This document shows positions 1-7,151 of a stretch of DNA of 9,212 bases, in pieces. Origin of the DNA: GCA-2686265 sp036010965. GTDB taxonomy: Bacteria; Planctomycetota; UBA1135; GCA-002686595. Where the stretch lies: contig DASCMO010000124.1 in NCBI GenBank assembly GCA_036010965.1, positions 1 to 9,212 on the forward strand, written 5' to 3'. Every line of letters begins with the position of its first letter. The stretch's first letter is position 1. The notes beneath the pieces were generated by a model, which was not told the DNA's origin, did no database searches, and saw nothing but the letters and a program-made list of their open reading frames with translations. The position numbers and the translations under genes were made by a program.

Positions 1-3000
1 CCTCGACGGTCACCTCGATCAACCTGACCGGCTCCAGGGAGCGGATCGACAGGCTCTTGCCGCGCGGATCTCCCGGCACCTTGCGCAGACCGCCGCGCAC
101 CTCTTGGCCGTCCACCACGACGCGCACGCGACCGCCCTCGCGCGTCACCCTGAGGGTCACGGTGTGGCGCTCACCGGCCGTGAAGCCGGCGAAAGGGTTG
201 CCCGCTCCCGTGCGCACACGTTCGAGGACCTCCGAGAGCTCGCTCGTGTCCACCAGACACAACGGCTCGCCCGCCCCGCGCTGGCTGAAGGCCACGTGAA
301 AACCGAGGATCGAGATAGCCAGCAGGTCGGGAGGCACGGCGGGGGGCTGATCGAAGGTCACCGTGACCTCCAGGGGATGGCGCTCGATCTCGATCAGGGG
401 CACGAGCAAGAGCCGCGGCGAGGGAGCCTTGACGAGTTGGTCTAGATCTGCGACCTGCGTGCGCGTCCATCCCAGGGTGTCGAAGTGCCAGTCACCCCGC
501 TCCCAGGCACCCGCGCGATCGGCGTCGAAGCGGTAGCGCATCCAGACGCGATCGTGCGCTTCAAAACGCAGTTCGAGCGGACCGAAGCGCTCCCTAAAAG
601 CCTCCTCGGTGGGTGGCTGCGCCCCCGCGCGCAGGGTCTCGACCAGTGCGCGCAGCTCGCTCTCGAGGGCTTCGGAGAGGACGTCGCCCTCCTCGCGCAA
701 GAGCGACTCGACGCGCTGAAGCCGCCGGGGGTCGGAATGGACGGCCGAGAGCTCGCGCCGAGCGGAGACACCGGCGGCCAGGGCGCGCTCGACGCGCCGC
801 TCCTCACGCTCCTCGCGCGCATCCTTCAGGAGTCGCTCGAGGTGCGCGACCAGCGGCCCCCCCTCGACGAGCGCCCCTGATTCGAGCAGCGCGCGCGCGC
901 CGTCGACGTCGCCCTCGCGGTAGCGGAAGAGGGCCCGCTGCAACTCGCCGCGGGCTTCTGAACTGCCGCAGACGCGCTGGTCGACAAACCCCTCGAGAGC
1001 CGCCGTGTCCAGGAGATCACCTTCTCCCGCCGAACCCACCAGGCGGAAGGCACGGGGCGCCCCCCGGCCATCGTCCAGCTCGAACCCCGTGCGCAAGGGG
1101 TCGGCGCCGCAACGCAAGCGGCCAGAGCGCTGAATACGGTTGAGCACCAGGCGCCGCTCACTACCCTCGGCAGCGCGTACGCCCTCGGCCACGCAGTCGA
1201 GGAACTCACCCAGGGCCAGGGCCTCGGAGCGACGCAGGGCGACCGCTTGACTCAAGGGAACCAGACGCTCGTCGCTCTCATGCGCGGCCCATACATCGGC
1301 GGCAGCGCCGTAGCGGCGCTCGGTCAGCAGGGCATCGCTCTCAACCTCGAGCCGCGCGAGGAGCCCGGAAGCATCACGCACGAGGAGCTCACGCTCAAGG
1401 TCTACCAGAGCCACACGCCATATATCGAAGGCTCCCTGCGCCGCGCGCGTGAACAGCTCTCCGCGGTCCGCGGGTCCGGGCCAGTCCAGCCCGCGAGCGC
1501 GCCGCTCGCGGTCGAAGGCCTGATCGAAGGCGACAACGACCGCGCGCTGCTCGCGCACGAGCAGATCGCCGCGCGCGCTCTCGGCCAGGCGATCGACGAC
1601 CAGCCGCAGCTCGCGGTCGAGCCGGACCCACTCGTCGCGCAGGCGACCCGCGAGGCGCGCGAGCTCGGCCCGCACGGGGGAGAGAGCCTCGGCCAGGCCG
1701 GGGTCGGCCAGGGCCGGCGTGTCGAGCTGCGCGTCCGCGCAGAGTTCCAGGGGTTCGCGCTCCACCAGCGCCCAGGCCGCGGCCCAGTCGCGCTCGCCGA
1801 CAAGGCGGCCGACGGCGGAGCGCAGGGCACCGCGCGCGTGGGCCTCGAGACCCACGATCAGGGCGCCGCGGACGATGTCGCGGCTCGCCGAGATGTCCGC
1901 GCCCAGGCGCTCGACGGTCAGCTCGAAGCCCCGGCGGTGGCGCTCTTCCGGCAGCTCGGCGAGCACGAAGCCCGTCCGCTCGAACAGGAGCTGGGCGGCG
2001 CGCTCGGCGAGCAGCGCCTGCGCGCCCTCGAAATCCCGTTCGGCCAGTCGCTCCCCCACGAGGGCATCGAGGCTGCGCTGTACGTCGTAGAGAGCGACGG
2101 CCAGCTCGCGGTAGAGGGCACGCTGCAGACGCTCGCCCTCCGCACGCTGCTCGCTGGAGAGCGCCGCGGCGGAGATCGCCTCGACGCCACTCCAGACGCG
2201 AGCGAGGACCGCGTCGGAGGTGGCCAGGTCTGTCTCCACGAGCGCCACGCGCGCCGCGTGTCCGTCACCACTTCCCTCCATCGGCGGAGAGTCCACCGCT
2301 GTCGTCGCCCACGGGCGCCAGGCGACGACGGCCAGGGCCACCAGGCAGGCCGCCCCCAGGCCGCCGACCAGGGTCCACGCGCGCCGCCGAGAGCGCGCCG
2401 GATCGAGGGGTTCGAGGCTCCCCGCCCGAATCTCGGGCGCCCGCCGAGCGCGCACGCGCTCCAGGTCCGCGACCAGCTCGGCGGGGGTGAAGTAGCGCCG
2501 TTCGGGGTCGCGCGAGAGGCACTTGCGCAGCACGAGCGCCAGGCCGCGCGAGAGTTCGGGTCGCAGGTCGCGGGCGTCTGGCACCGGGCCATAGAGCACC
2601 TCGGTGAGCAGCTCCGCGGCACTCTCGCCCGTGAAGGGCGGTCGACCGCAGACGGCGTGGAAGAGGGTCGCCCCCACCGACCAGATGTCACTGCGCACAT
2701 CGGCCGAGGTGGGGTTCCGAGCTTGCTCAGGGCTGATGTAGTGCGGCGTGCCGAGGGTCGCACCCGTGCGCGTCAGCAGCGGGTCGTCGTCCACGCGCGC
2801 CAGGCCCAGATCCACAAGCCGCGGCTTGCCCTCAGGAGTCAACAGGATGTTGGCCGGCTTGACGTCGCGGTGCACGACGCCCTGCTCGCTGGCGTGCTGC
2901 AAGGCGTCGCAGAGCGGGATGAAGATGCGCAGGGCCTCGCGCTCGCTCATGCGTCCGGCGCGTGCGAGGCGCTCGGCCAGCGACTGCCCCTCCACCAGCT

Positions 3001-3292
3001 CCATCGCGAACCACCAGGTGTTCCCGGTGCGCCCCATGTCGATCGCGGAGACGATGTTGGGGTGCGCCAGGAGCGCCGCCGTGCGCGCCTCGCGCTGCAG
3101 ACGACGCACGGCGCGCGGGCTGCCCACGGCCTGGGGGTGCATGATCTTGAGCGCGACGGCGCGTCCCACGGATACCTGAGTGGCGCGGTACACGACGCCA
3201 CTCGCCCCGCGCCCCAAAACGCCGCCGATCCGGTAGCCGGGGATCTCCGGCGGCGGTGCGGCACGCGGCTCCTTGCGTTGGGGATCGTTCAC
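1..3292 (-). CDS. Transmembrane Ser/Thr protein kinase with large extracytoplasmic region (3' end beyond window)
   Basis: A PknB-type kinase that would phosphorylate Ser/Thr on cytoplasmic partners. The frame is open for 1097 codons to the window edge with no stop, so the C-terminus is missing. Visible kinase motifs: glycine loop GRGASG (27-32), VALK lysine K49, catalytic loop HRDVKPAN (141-148), DLG in place of DFG (161-163), and GTPHYISPE (181-189). All residues needed for activity are present. A basic stretch RSRRR precedes one membrane helix (305-324), so residues 1-304 are inside the cell. Residues about 350-890 are helical, with TPR-like repeats; about 900-1097 look like a beta-rich concanavalin/LamG-type domain ending in VRVVVDGQEV. 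The GTG start is chosen because AGGAG lies 4 nt upstream and the next Met falls after the glycine loop. The gene starts 7 bp after the upstream stop, so translational coupling is likely. The kinase assignment is firm; the ligand and the outer-domain fold are inferred. Confidence 0.93.
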   Translation of the reverse strand, partial: MNDPQRKEPRAAPPPEIPGYRIGGVLGRGASGVVYRATQVSVGRAVALKIMHPQAVGSPRAVRRLQREARTAALLAHPNIVSAIDMGRTGNTWWFAMELVEGQSLAERLARAGRMSEREALRIFIPLCDALQHASEQGVVHRDVKPANILLTPEGKPRLVDLGLARVDDDPLLTRTGATLGTPHYISPEQARNPTSADVRSDIWSVGATLFHAVCGRPPFTGESAAELLTEVLYGPVPDARDLRPELSRGLALVLRKCLSRDPERRYFTPAELVADLERVRARRAPEIRAGSLEPLDPARSRRRAWTLVGGLGAACLVALAVVAWRPWATTAVDSPPMEGSGDGHAARVALVETDLATSDAVLARVWSGVEAISAAALSSEQRAEGERLQRALYRELAVALYDVQRSLDALVGERLAERDFEGAQALLAERAAQLLFERTGFVLAELPEERHRRGFELTVERLGADISASRDIVRGALIVGLEAHARGALRSAVGRLVGERDWAAAWALVEREPLELCADAQLDTPALADPGLAEALSPVRAELARLAGRLRDEWVRLDRELRLVVDRLAESARGDLLVREQRAVVVAFDQAFDRERRARGLDWPGPADRGELFTRAAQGAFDIWRVALVDLERELLVRDASGLLARLEVESDALLTERRYGAAADVWAAHESDERLVPLSQAVALRRSEALALGEFLDCVAEGVRAAEGSERRLVLNRIQRSGRLRCGADPLRTGFELDDGRGAPRAFRLVGSAGEGDLLDTAALEGFVDQRVCGSSEARGELQRALFRYREGDVDGARALLESGALVEGGPLVAHLERLLKDAREEREERRVERALAAGVSARRELSAVHSDPRRLQRVESLLREEGDVLSEALESELRALVETLRAGAQPPTEEAFRERFGPLELRFEAHDRVWMRYRFDADRAGAWERGDWHFDTLGWTRTQVADLDQLVKAPSPRLLLVPLIEIERHPLEVTVTFDQPPAVPPDLLAISILGFHVAFSQRGAGEPLCLVDTSELSEVLERVRTGAGNPFAGFTAGERHTVTLRVTREGGRVRVVVDGQEVRGGLRKVPGDPRGKSLSIRSLEPVRLIEVTVE
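2..598 (-). other. Predicted beta-rich concanavalin/LamG-like ectodomain of the kinase
   Basis: Residues about 899-1097 switch from helical Leu/Ala/Arg/Glu-rich sequence to alternating beta strands. Examples are LRFEAHDRVWMRYRFD, the WHFDTLGW segment, GFHVAFSQRG, HTVTLRVTREGG and VRVVVDGQEV. The pattern 'TVTLRVTREGGRVRVVVDGQ' resembles the penultimate strands of LamG and 3-keto-disaccharide-hydrolase (DUF1080) jelly rolls. The fold is inferred from pattern only. The domain could bind a glycan or other envelope ligand. It is cut by the window edge. Confidence 0.45.
2321..2380 (-). other. Transmembrane helix of the kinase
   Basis: Residues 305-324 of the kinase form the only long hydrophobic stretch (WTLVGGLGAACLVALAVVAW and flanks). 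It follows the basic cluster RSRRR, which predicts the N-terminal kinase domain inside and the roughly 770 visible C-terminal residues outside the membrane. Confidence 0.85.
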
Positions 3293-3296
3293 GTCG

Positions 3297-3301
3297 CTCC
3301 T
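3297..3301 (-). promoter_or_regulatory. Ribosome binding site of the kinase, overlapping the upstream stop codon
   Basis: On the minus strand the sequence reads TAGGAGCGACGTG. AGGAG shares two bases with the TAG stop of the upstream gene and sits 4 nt before the GTG start. This decides the non-ATG start and suggests that ribosomes finishing the upstream gene re-initiate on the kinase. Confidence 0.7.
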
Positions 3302-4880
3302 ACCGGGCCCGGAACCAGGCCCTCCATTCGCGGTCGGCACGGCGGAAGTCGAAGCCCTTCCCTGCTGCCGCCGCGAAGGCTGCGTCGTAGCGCGCGTGGC
3401 GCTCCGAGACGCGCTCGATCACGCGCGCCGGAGCGTCGGGCGCCGCCGCATGCAGGGTGGCGTGGAAAGCGGCCAGGGCCTCGGGGCCGAGCTGCTCGAG
3501 CCACTCGATAATCGCCATCGAGACCGCCACGTCGATCAAGCTCAGCTGGCTGAACTGCTTGCCCGCGATGCGGTCGATGCTCAGGGCGTGGCCCTGGTCG
3601 AGCGCCTCGAGGACTAGTTCGCGCCAGCGTCCCTCGCGTATCTCCTTGGGGTCGAAGTGGAAAGCGATGCTCGATGCCGCCGAGGTGCCGCTCTCGACCA
3701 CGAGTGAGGAACGGCAGAAGACGGCGTTGCGCCCGTGGGTTCGGAACTCCATCAGGGAGGCAAAGCCCTCGTCGTACCAGGGCGGCAAGAGCTTGCCGTC
3801 GTAGGCCAGGCGGTTGAGCAGCAGGTGGCCCCAATGGTGGTAGCAGTGGCCGATCAGACCGTCCTCGCCGCGGTGCCAGCGCCGCGCCGAGGAGATCGGG
3901 AAGGGGTGCGGGAGCCAGAACCCGTGCACGCGCGCGGCGGAGGCGGCCCAGTTCTCGGGGACCCGATCGGTCAGAGTGGCGAAGTGGGGCACGCTGGCCA
4001 CGAAGGGCTCGCTGGAGTCCGTGAACAGGTAGAACTCCGCCAGGCGACCTCCGAAGATCTTCAGGCCCGGCTCGGCGTCGAAGGCCTCGTCGAACCAGGC
4101 GCGTCCCAGCAGGAGGCCGCGCGAGGTGTGCTCGAGCAGCGCCCGCGGAACGGGACCGGCGAGCAGCGCCTGCGCGTTCTCGACCGAGACGAACGCCTGC
4201 CCCGCCGCCAGGGCGACCCGCGCGGCGCCCCTGCGCGCCAGGGCCTGGGGGCGCGGCAGCCACGCGCCCTCGAACTCCTCCAGGCCGCGCGCGCGCTGCG
4301 CCTCGGCGAAGGGCATCCAGCGACCCTCGTGCAAGACCTCGCCGCGTTCGAGCCGCAGCTTCTCTTCGGTCGTGACCCAGCGATCTTCGAAGCGCACGAG
4401 GCCGCGCGCGCGCATCTGCGCCTCACGATCGGCCTTCATGCGCCGGTCGCGCTCTTCGGGAGTCACCCACTCGCCCTGGTACTCGACCTTGCCGAGCCAG
4501 CGCTGCGCCGCGGCGTGGCGTGGATCGAGCTCGACGACCTTTCGCATGCACTTGCGAGTCTCCTTGCGCATGCGACGCGCCTCGCACCACTCGCCGAGCA
4601 CGAAGAACTCCTCGGCGCTGCGGGCGGACTCCCAGCGCTCTCGGAACTGCTCGCCCTTGGGCTTCACGTGCTCGATGGTCGCGACCTCGGAGCGGGGGAA
4701 CTCGAGCTCCCCCAGGGAGGTCCGGATGCGGACCAGGGCGGCGCTCTCGAGGGTGATGCGACCCTCGATTCTGCGACCGTCCCGCAGGGTCAGGACATCC
4801 GCCGCAGCGGAGCAGACGAACAGCGCCGCGAACAGCAGAGACCAGAGCAAGCGAGGGCGGATGGATCGTGAACGGTGCAT
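3300..4880 (-). CDS. Exported protein with Trp repeats and a degenerate peptidase-MA-like (gluzincin) core
   Basis: A 526-aa exported protein of unknown role. Residues 1-27 form a Sec signal peptide (basic RSRSIRPR, hydrophobic LLWSLLFAALFV, AAA|D cleavage). Residues 28-70 look like a small beta domain, beginning DVLTLRDGRRIEG and ending with EFPRSEVATIEH. Residues about 75-130 are helical and TPR-like. Four short Trp-centred repeats follow (about 131-212; W138, W168, W188, W207). The C-terminal half carries HHWGH (348-352) and, 19 residues later, WYDEGFASL with E371. This resembles the HExxH...EG arrangement of peptidase-MA/DUF1570-like gluzincins, but with His at the catalytic Glu position. 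Metal binding is therefore possible and peptidase activity doubtful. The gene lies 54 bp after the sigma54 activator and 7 bp before the kinase, probably in one operon. The ATG start is chosen because it gives an intact signal peptide; no strong ribosome binding site is seen. Other possibility: a structural or receptor-binding protein on a dead peptidase fold. Confidence 0.88.
   Translation of the reverse strand: MHRSRSIRPRLLWSLLFAALFVCSAAADVLTLRDGRRIEGRITLESAALVRIRTSLGELEFPRSEVATIEHVKPKGEQFRERWESARSAEEFFVLGEWCEARRMRKETRKCMRKVVELDPRHAAAQRWLGKVEYQGEWVTPEERDRRMKADREAQMRARGLVRFEDRWVTTEEKLRLERGEVLHEGRWMPFAEAQRARGLEEFEGAWLPRPQALARRGAARVALAAGQAFVSVENAQALLAGPVPRALLEHTSRGLLLGRAWFDEAFDAEPGLKIFGGRLAEFYLFTDSSEPFVASVPHFATLTDRVPENWAASAARVHGFWLPHPFPISSARRWHRGEDGLIGHCYHHWGHLLLNRLAYDGKLLPPWYDEGFASLMEFRTHGRNAVFCRSSLVVESGTSAASSIAFHFDPKEIREGRWRELVLEALDQGHALSIDRIAGKQFSQLSLIDVAVSMAIIEWLEQLGPEALAAFHATLHAAAPDAPARVIERVSERHARYDAAFAAAAGKGFDFRRADREWRAWFRAR
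4245..4490 (-). repeat. Four Trp-centred protein repeats in the exported protein
   Basis: Translated repeats are YQGEWVTPEE, FEDRWVTTEE, HEGRWMPFAE and FEGAWLPRPQ, with Trp residues at 138, 168, 188 and 207. The shared pattern is aromatic/His, acidic or Gln, Gly/Asp, any, Trp, hydrophobic, Thr/Pro. The first spacing is 30 residues and the next two are about 20. The linkers are charged and helical (for example RRMKADREAQMRARG). Confidence 0.7.
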
Positions 4881-4934
4881 GTCGGCGACTCGGAGCCAGG
4901 TCCGGGTCCATTGTGGCTGATGAGAGTGAGAGAG

Positions 4935-7052
4935 CTACGCTTCGGCGGCAATGTCAGCGCCTGCGCTGTCATCGCCCTTGCCCTCGCCCTCGCAGAGGGG
5001 GTCCTGCTTTACCTGATCGTCCAAGCCGATCCCGTACTTCTCGAGCTTGCGCTGCAAGGAGAAGCGGCTGATGCCCAGGGCGACCCCGGCGCGGCTCTTG
5101 TTGCCTCCGGCCTCGTCCATCGCGGCCTCGATCGAGCGCCGCTCCAGGTCGGCCACGGCCGCCTTGATGTCTCCGGGATGGTCGAGCATCACCTGGACCT
5201 CGAGCGGGAGCTCGGCGACGCGAGCGTCGCACACGGACTTGGAGAGCTGGTCGGGATGGACATCGCCGCGGGCCAGGACGACCAGGCGCCGCATCTCGTT
5301 CTCGAGCTCGCGCACGTTGCCGGGCCAGTCGTGGGCTACCAATGCGGCCGTTACCGCATGCGACAGGCTCGGCGCCGGTCGGCCGGCCTCGCGCGCGGCG
5401 CGCGCCAGCAAGTGCTCGGCCAGGAGCGGGATGTCGTCGCGGCGCTCGCGTAGAGGAGGCAGGGTGACGGTCAGGACGTTGATGCGATAGAACAGGTCCT
5501 CGCGAAACGCGCCGTCGCTCACGAGCTGTTCCAGATCCTGGTGGCTGGCCGCGAGCAGGCGCACGTCGGTGTGCACGACGCGCTCCGAGCCGAGTGGGCG
5601 GAACTCCCCTTCCTGCAAGGCGCGCAGCAGTTTCTTCTGCATCTCGATGCTCATGTCCCCGATCTCGTCGAGAAACAAGGTCCCGCCATCGGCCTGCTCG
5701 AAGAGCCCCTTCTTGGCGCGGTGCGCCCCCGTGAAGGCGCCCCGGGAGTGGCCGAAGAGCTCGGACTCAAGCAGGGTGTCGGGCAGGGCCGCGCAGTTCT
5801 CGCACACGAAGGCGCGCTCCTTGCGCGGTCCGTTGTAGTGGATGGCGCGCGCGATGAGCTCCTTGCCGGTCCCGCTCTCGCCTTGGATCAGCACCGGCAT
5901 CTCGGTCTCGATGATCCGGTCGAGCTGCTGGAAGACCTCGCGCATCCCGTCGCTCGCGCCCACCATCGAGGTGTAGTCAAAGCGACCTCTCTCGCGCCCG
6001 AGCTCCGCGCGCACGACCGCGAGCTCCGAGTCGCGATCCCGCACCTTGCGCCCCAGCTGGTCGTTGAGCGCCTCGATCTGCCGGCGCGAATGCTCCAGGC
6101 CCTGGTTGTGCTCTCGTAGCTCGGCCACGCGCCGTGCGTTCAGAATCGCGATCGCCGCCTGCCCCGCGAAGAGCTCCACCAGTTCGCTGTCCTCCGTGGC
6201 GAAGGCGCACTCCTGGAGCCGGTTGTCCACGTACAGCACGCCCATGGTCTCGCCGCCGGCCTGGATCGGCAGGCCGATCACCGAGCGCAGGCGCAGCTCC
6301 TCCACGCTCGCCATGCCGTCGAAGCGCGCGTCGGCGGAGGCGTCCACGGTCAGGATCGCCTGGCCCGTCTCGAGCACACGGCGGGCGATGCCCATCGAGA
6401 GGCGCGAGTGCGGCACGGCGATGTCCGAGCAGTCGAAGTTGCGCGCCACCCGCACGCGCATGGCGTCCACGTCCGGCGCCTCGCCATCCTCACCGTCGCC
6501 CATCAGCAGGAAGCCGCGCTCTCCGCCCACGAGCGCCACGGCCGAATCCACGATCTGCCGCAGCAGGGGGACGAGCTCCGTCTCGCGCGAGAGCTGGCGC
6601 GTGATGCGCGCAAAGACCCGCAGGTTGTCCCGCTCGACGTGCGCCTCGTCGGTCATCGTGCGGTAGCCGGGCTCCTTCTCGCCGGCTCCCGCTCCTCCTG
6701 CGAGGATCCCGATCGCCTGGGTCTCGTCCGGACGCGGTGCGGGCCGGACCTCCCCGGCTCCCACGACCTCCAGAATCACCTTGCCGACCCCGATCCGGTC
6801 GCCGACGGCCAGTGGGCTGCGGGTCACCCGTTGGCCGTTGATCGCCGTCCCGTTCGAGGAGCCGAGGTCCGCGACCCACAGGCCCTCCTCGTCGAGCTCG
6901 AGGCGGCAGTGGTGGCGCGACGCCAGGGTGTCGTTGAGGCGGATACGGTTGTCGATGGCGCGCCCGACGCTCGTCACTCCCTGCTCCAGCTCGAGCTCGG
7001 ATCGGTTACCCTCTTCGAGGATGACGAGCTTCAAGCAAAGGTCTTGGGCCAT
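4935..7052 (-). CDS. Sigma54-dependent transcriptional activator with FHA and GAF sensor domains
   Basis: A 705-aa bacterial enhancer-binding protein that would remodel sigma54-RNA polymerase by ATP hydrolysis. Domain order, numbered from the chosen ATG: FHA (about 6-98) with G30-R31, S45-R46-H47-H48 and SSNGT (65-69), all typical of phosphothreonine binding; GAF (about 158-308); coiled-coil linker (about 310-358) ahead of the AAA+ domain. The AAA+ domain has Walker A GESGTGKE (391-398), the sigma54-contact loop GAFTGA (438-443) intact, Walker B LFLDEIG (459-465) and the arginine motif FREDLFYR (516-523). A Fis-type helix-turn-helix (about 632-674) is followed by an acidic tail. There is no receiver domain, so control probably comes through FHA phosphopeptide binding and a GAF ligand. 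The ATG gives a natural FHA start; a GTG 36 bp upstream (7086-7088) would add 12 residues. Neither has a good ribosome binding site. The gene is first in a likely operon with the kinase. Family certain, target genes unknown. Confidence 0.95.
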   Translation of the reverse strand: MAQDLCLKLVILEEGNRSELELEQGVTSVGRAIDNRIRLNDTLASRHHCRLELDEEGLWVADLGSSNGTAINGQRVTRSPLAVGDRIGVGKVILEVVGAGEVRPAPRPDETQAIGILAGGAGAGEKEPGYRTMTDEAHVERDNLRVFARITRQLSRETELVPLLRQIVDSAVALVGGERGFLLMGDGEDGEAPDVDAMRVRVARNFDCSDIAVPHSRLSMGIARRVLETGQAILTVDASADARFDGMASVEELRLRSVIGLPIQAGGETMGVLYVDNRLQECAFATEDSELVELFAGQAAIAILNARRVAELREHNQGLEHSRRQIEALNDQLGRKVRDRDSELAVVRAELGRERGRFDYTSMVGASDGMREVFQQLDRIIETEMPVLIQGESGTGKELIARAIHYNGPRKERAFVCENCAALPDTLLESELFGHSRGAFTGAHRAKKGLFEQADGGTLFLDEIGDMSIEMQKKLLRALQEGEFRPLGSERVVHTDVRLLAASHQDLEQLVSDGAFREDLFYRINVLTVTLPPLRERRDDIPLLAEHLLARAAREAGRPAPSLSHAVTAALVAHDWPGNVRELENEMRRLVVLARGDVHPDQLSKSVCDARVAELPLEVQVMLDHPGDIKAAVADLERRSIEAAMDEAGGNKSRAGVALGISRFSLQRKLEKYGIGLDDQVKQDPLCEGEGKGDDSAGADIAAEA

Positions 7053-7151
7053 GGGTGTCAGGAGCAGGGTGCGTGCAATTCCGCACACTCCATCCAGACT
7101 AACCGCGCCCCACTGTTCAGTAACCGCACACCTCCTGATCTGGAGTCCAAG
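7053..7151. promoter_or_regulatory. Divergent intergenic region
   Basis: About 100 bp separate the leftward sigma54-activator gene from the rightward YkgJ-type gene, so promoters for both must lie here or inside the flanking genes. It holds two direct copies of TAACCGC (7100-7106 and 7121-7127) and a short palindrome ACTGTTCAGT (7112-7121). I see no convincing -35/-10 pair and no properly spaced sigma54 -24/-12 element. Confidence 0.5.
7142..7145 (+). promoter_or_regulatory. Ribosome binding site of the YkgJ-type gene
   Basis: GGAG lies 6 nt before the ATG at 7152. It fixes that ATG as the start, even though the same frame remains open for several hundred bases upstream, opposite the sigma54-activator gene. 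Confidence 0.75.

Noticed and set aside
1918..2763. An apparent frameshift in the kinase gene, with a different minus-strand frame of 281 codons ending at 1918.
   Set aside because: Codon-by-codon reading shows the kinase frame passes through 1918-2000 without interruption (LLFERTGFVLAELPEER) and stays open to the window edge. The 281-codon frame is a shadow.
1247..3511. A 754-codon plus-strand open frame opposite the kinase gene.
   Set aside because: It runs antisense to a kinase with intact motifs, shows no recognisable domain, and is low-complexity Arg/Ala/Gly/Glu-rich sequence, as expected of a high-GC shadow frame.
3735..4871. A 378-codon plus-strand open frame opposite the exported-protein gene.
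   Set aside because: The opposite strand has a signal peptide, repeats and a peptidase-like core. This frame has no domain signature and mirrors the other strand's codon pattern.
7074..7094. A sigma54-like -24/-12 element (TGG...TTGCA on the minus strand) upstream of the activator gene.
   Set aside because: The GG-to-GC distance is about 3 bp too long for a sigma54 promoter, and at the correct distance the GG is missing.
7131..7136. A strong Shine-Dalgarno-like AGGAGG on the minus strand in the divergent region.
   Set aside because: No ATG, GTG or TTG start follows at usable spacing with a continuing open frame, and the sigma54-activator starts are 40 bp or more away.
6408..7151. Upstream extension of the YkgJ-type frame, which would give a 396-aa protein.
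   Set aside because: The extension is antisense to the FHA and GAF coding region, has no family similarity that I recognise, and the ATG at 7152 has its own GGAG ribosome binding site.
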